This document shows, in pieces, positions 63,468-64,000 of a DNA stretch of 64,000 nucleotides (the first letter of the stretch is position 1; every line of letters begins with the position of its first letter). The stretch comes from Flavobacterium commune (lineage in GTDB: Bacteria > Bacteroidota > Bacteroidia > Flavobacteriales > Flavobacteriaceae). The stretch is taken from assembly GCF_001857965.1 (NCBI RefSeq), contig NZ_CP017774.1, positions 248,001-312,000 on the forward strand, given 5' to 3'. Position numbers and translations under genes: made by a program. The notes beneath the pieces are model-generated. The model was not told the origin of the DNA and searched no databases. It saw nothing but the letters and a program-made list of their open reading frames with translations.

Positions 63468-63953
63468 ATGAACAAGACACAATTTTTCTTTGTATTAGCG
63501 TTTATAACTATATCCTTTAATACAGCTTTTGCACAATATGGTTACGGAAACGGATACGGTAACGGATATGGTGGTTATGGAATGGGTAGAAATAGCATGA
63601 GCCAAATGAATCAAGCCGATATGAAACCAAAAGAAATTCCGGTTGAAGTAACGGTTGCTAAGATAATGGAAAAACTAAAACCTCAATTAAACCTTGACGA
63701 ATTGCAAACTATTGCTATTGGAAATGTTTATACTGACATTATAAAGTCGCAAACAGCAATAATGAAAGACGAAAAATTGAGTCAACAAGAAAAGTCTAAC
63801 GAAATAAAAGCTCTTTTTGAAATAAACGAAAGAAAAGTAAACGAATACTTAAACGAAGAGCAAAGACAAAAATACAAAGCTCTAAAAGAAGAAGGCGGAA
63901 ATAACAAAAAAGAGAAAGAGAAAAAGAAAAAATCAAAAAAGGAAGACGAATAG
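63468..63953 (+). CDS. Small exported helical protein (Spy/CpxP-like in layout)
   Basis: This 161-residue protein has a signal peptide (MNKTQFFFVLAFITISFNTAFA). A Gly/Tyr/Asn-rich stretch (YGYGNGYGNGYGGYGMGR) and a helical domain at about 55-140 follow. The latter includes LKPQLNLDELQTIAIGNVY and YLNEEQRQKYKAL, the latter recalling the LTxxQ-type motif of Spy/CpxP periplasmic chaperones. The C-terminus is a Lys/Glu-rich tail. A chaperone role is only suggested by the layout. It follows rimO by 31 bp. Confidence 0.75.
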   Translation: MNKTQFFFVLAFITISFNTAFAQYGYGNGYGNGYGGYGMGRNSMSQMNQADMKPKEIPVEVTVAKIMEKLKPQLNLDELQTIAIGNVYTDIIKSQTAIMKDEKLSQQEKSNEIKALFEINERKVNEYLNEEQRQKYKALKEEGGNNKKEKEKKKKSKKEDE

Positions 63954-63985
63954 TTTTCCTTTTTTTAAATAAAAATAGATTCAAA

Positions 63986-64000
63986 ATGAACAAACATCTT
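63986..64000 (+). CDS. Start of a gene cut by the window end
   Basis: ATG followed by four codons (MNKHL) begins 32 bp after the preceding stop on the same strand. It is probably the next gene of the same transcript. Too little is visible to identify it. Confidence 0.4.

Overview
The window is chromosomal DNA from a member of the Bacteroidota, most likely a Flavobacterium or close relative. Four things point there. The base composition is AT-rich. Several promoters follow the Bacteroidota pattern (TTG or TTTG, then 17-20 nt, then TAnnTTTG). There are two type IX secretion cargo proteins with type B sorting domains. The housekeeping set (DUF5606, TypA, short-form ProS, Mqo, RimO) is typical of the group. 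There are no rRNA genes, CRISPR arrays, recognisable prophage or complete insertion sequences.

Region 1 (1-4.7 kb) is the most unusual part. It reads as the distal end of an integron-like gene-cassette array: four cassettes carrying five genes. Each cassette ends in a ~130 bp imperfect inverted repeat that closes on GTT. In every cassette the first bases are the reverse complement of the last bases, as expected if cassettes circularise through attC sites. The genes are a HEPN-like protein, a coiled-coil/TM protein, an HNH-type protein with a small partner, and a membrane protein. No integrase is visible; it may lie upstream, or this may be an attC cluster without an integrase. A heptamer repeat separates the array from mazG.

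Region 2 (4.7-14.1 kb) is housekeeping: mazG, a DUF5606 gene and def (leftward), a FUSC-family membrane protein (rightward), mqo and ruvX (leftward), an acyltransferase with an SGNH domain, and dapD. Region 3 (14.1-22.1 kb) is a small surface-polysaccharide cluster: two Stealth phosphotransferases flanking a TupA-like ATP-grasp gene, a GT-B/CDP-glycerol-transferase-like gene, an InaA/Kdo-kinase-like gene, a sugar-nucleotide epimerase, a divergent QueC-like PP-loop protein and an LpxL-type acyltransferase.

Region 4 (22.1-33.9 kb) holds a Sua5-type threonylcarbamoyl-AMP synthase, a GxxExxY gene bounded by perfect 24-bp inverted repeats, a CCA-adding/HD enzyme, ctaA, a CDP-alcohol phosphatidyltransferase, two thioredoxin-like proteins, a 1.2-kb G-poor gene desert, a hexapeptide acetyltransferase, a VOC protein, a ClC-type protein lacking the usual gating glutamate, an HPP protein, a pRiA4b ORF-3-like protein and an NdpA-type nucleoid protein. 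Region 5 (33.9-43.7 kb) has a GAF protein facing an HD-DUF5706 (Pycsar-effector-like) fusion. Next comes a very large lipoprotein that joins a metallophosphatase, a possible kinase-like domain and an outer-membrane beta-barrel. An SdiA-regulated-like lipoprotein and a conserved hypothetical follow.

Region 6 (43.9-64 kb) has two similar hybrid sensor kinase/receiver pairs, the two T9SS cargo proteins, typA, rpsT, three tRNA-Glu genes, proS, a Trp/Asn/Gly-repeat lipoprotein, a FadL-like porin, rimO and a small periplasmic helical protein. The last bases appear to start another gene. Convergent gene pairs are commonly separated by U-tailed hairpins that serve both strands, some of which include the stop codons. 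All functional calls rest on motif and sequence recognition by eye; no database search was run.
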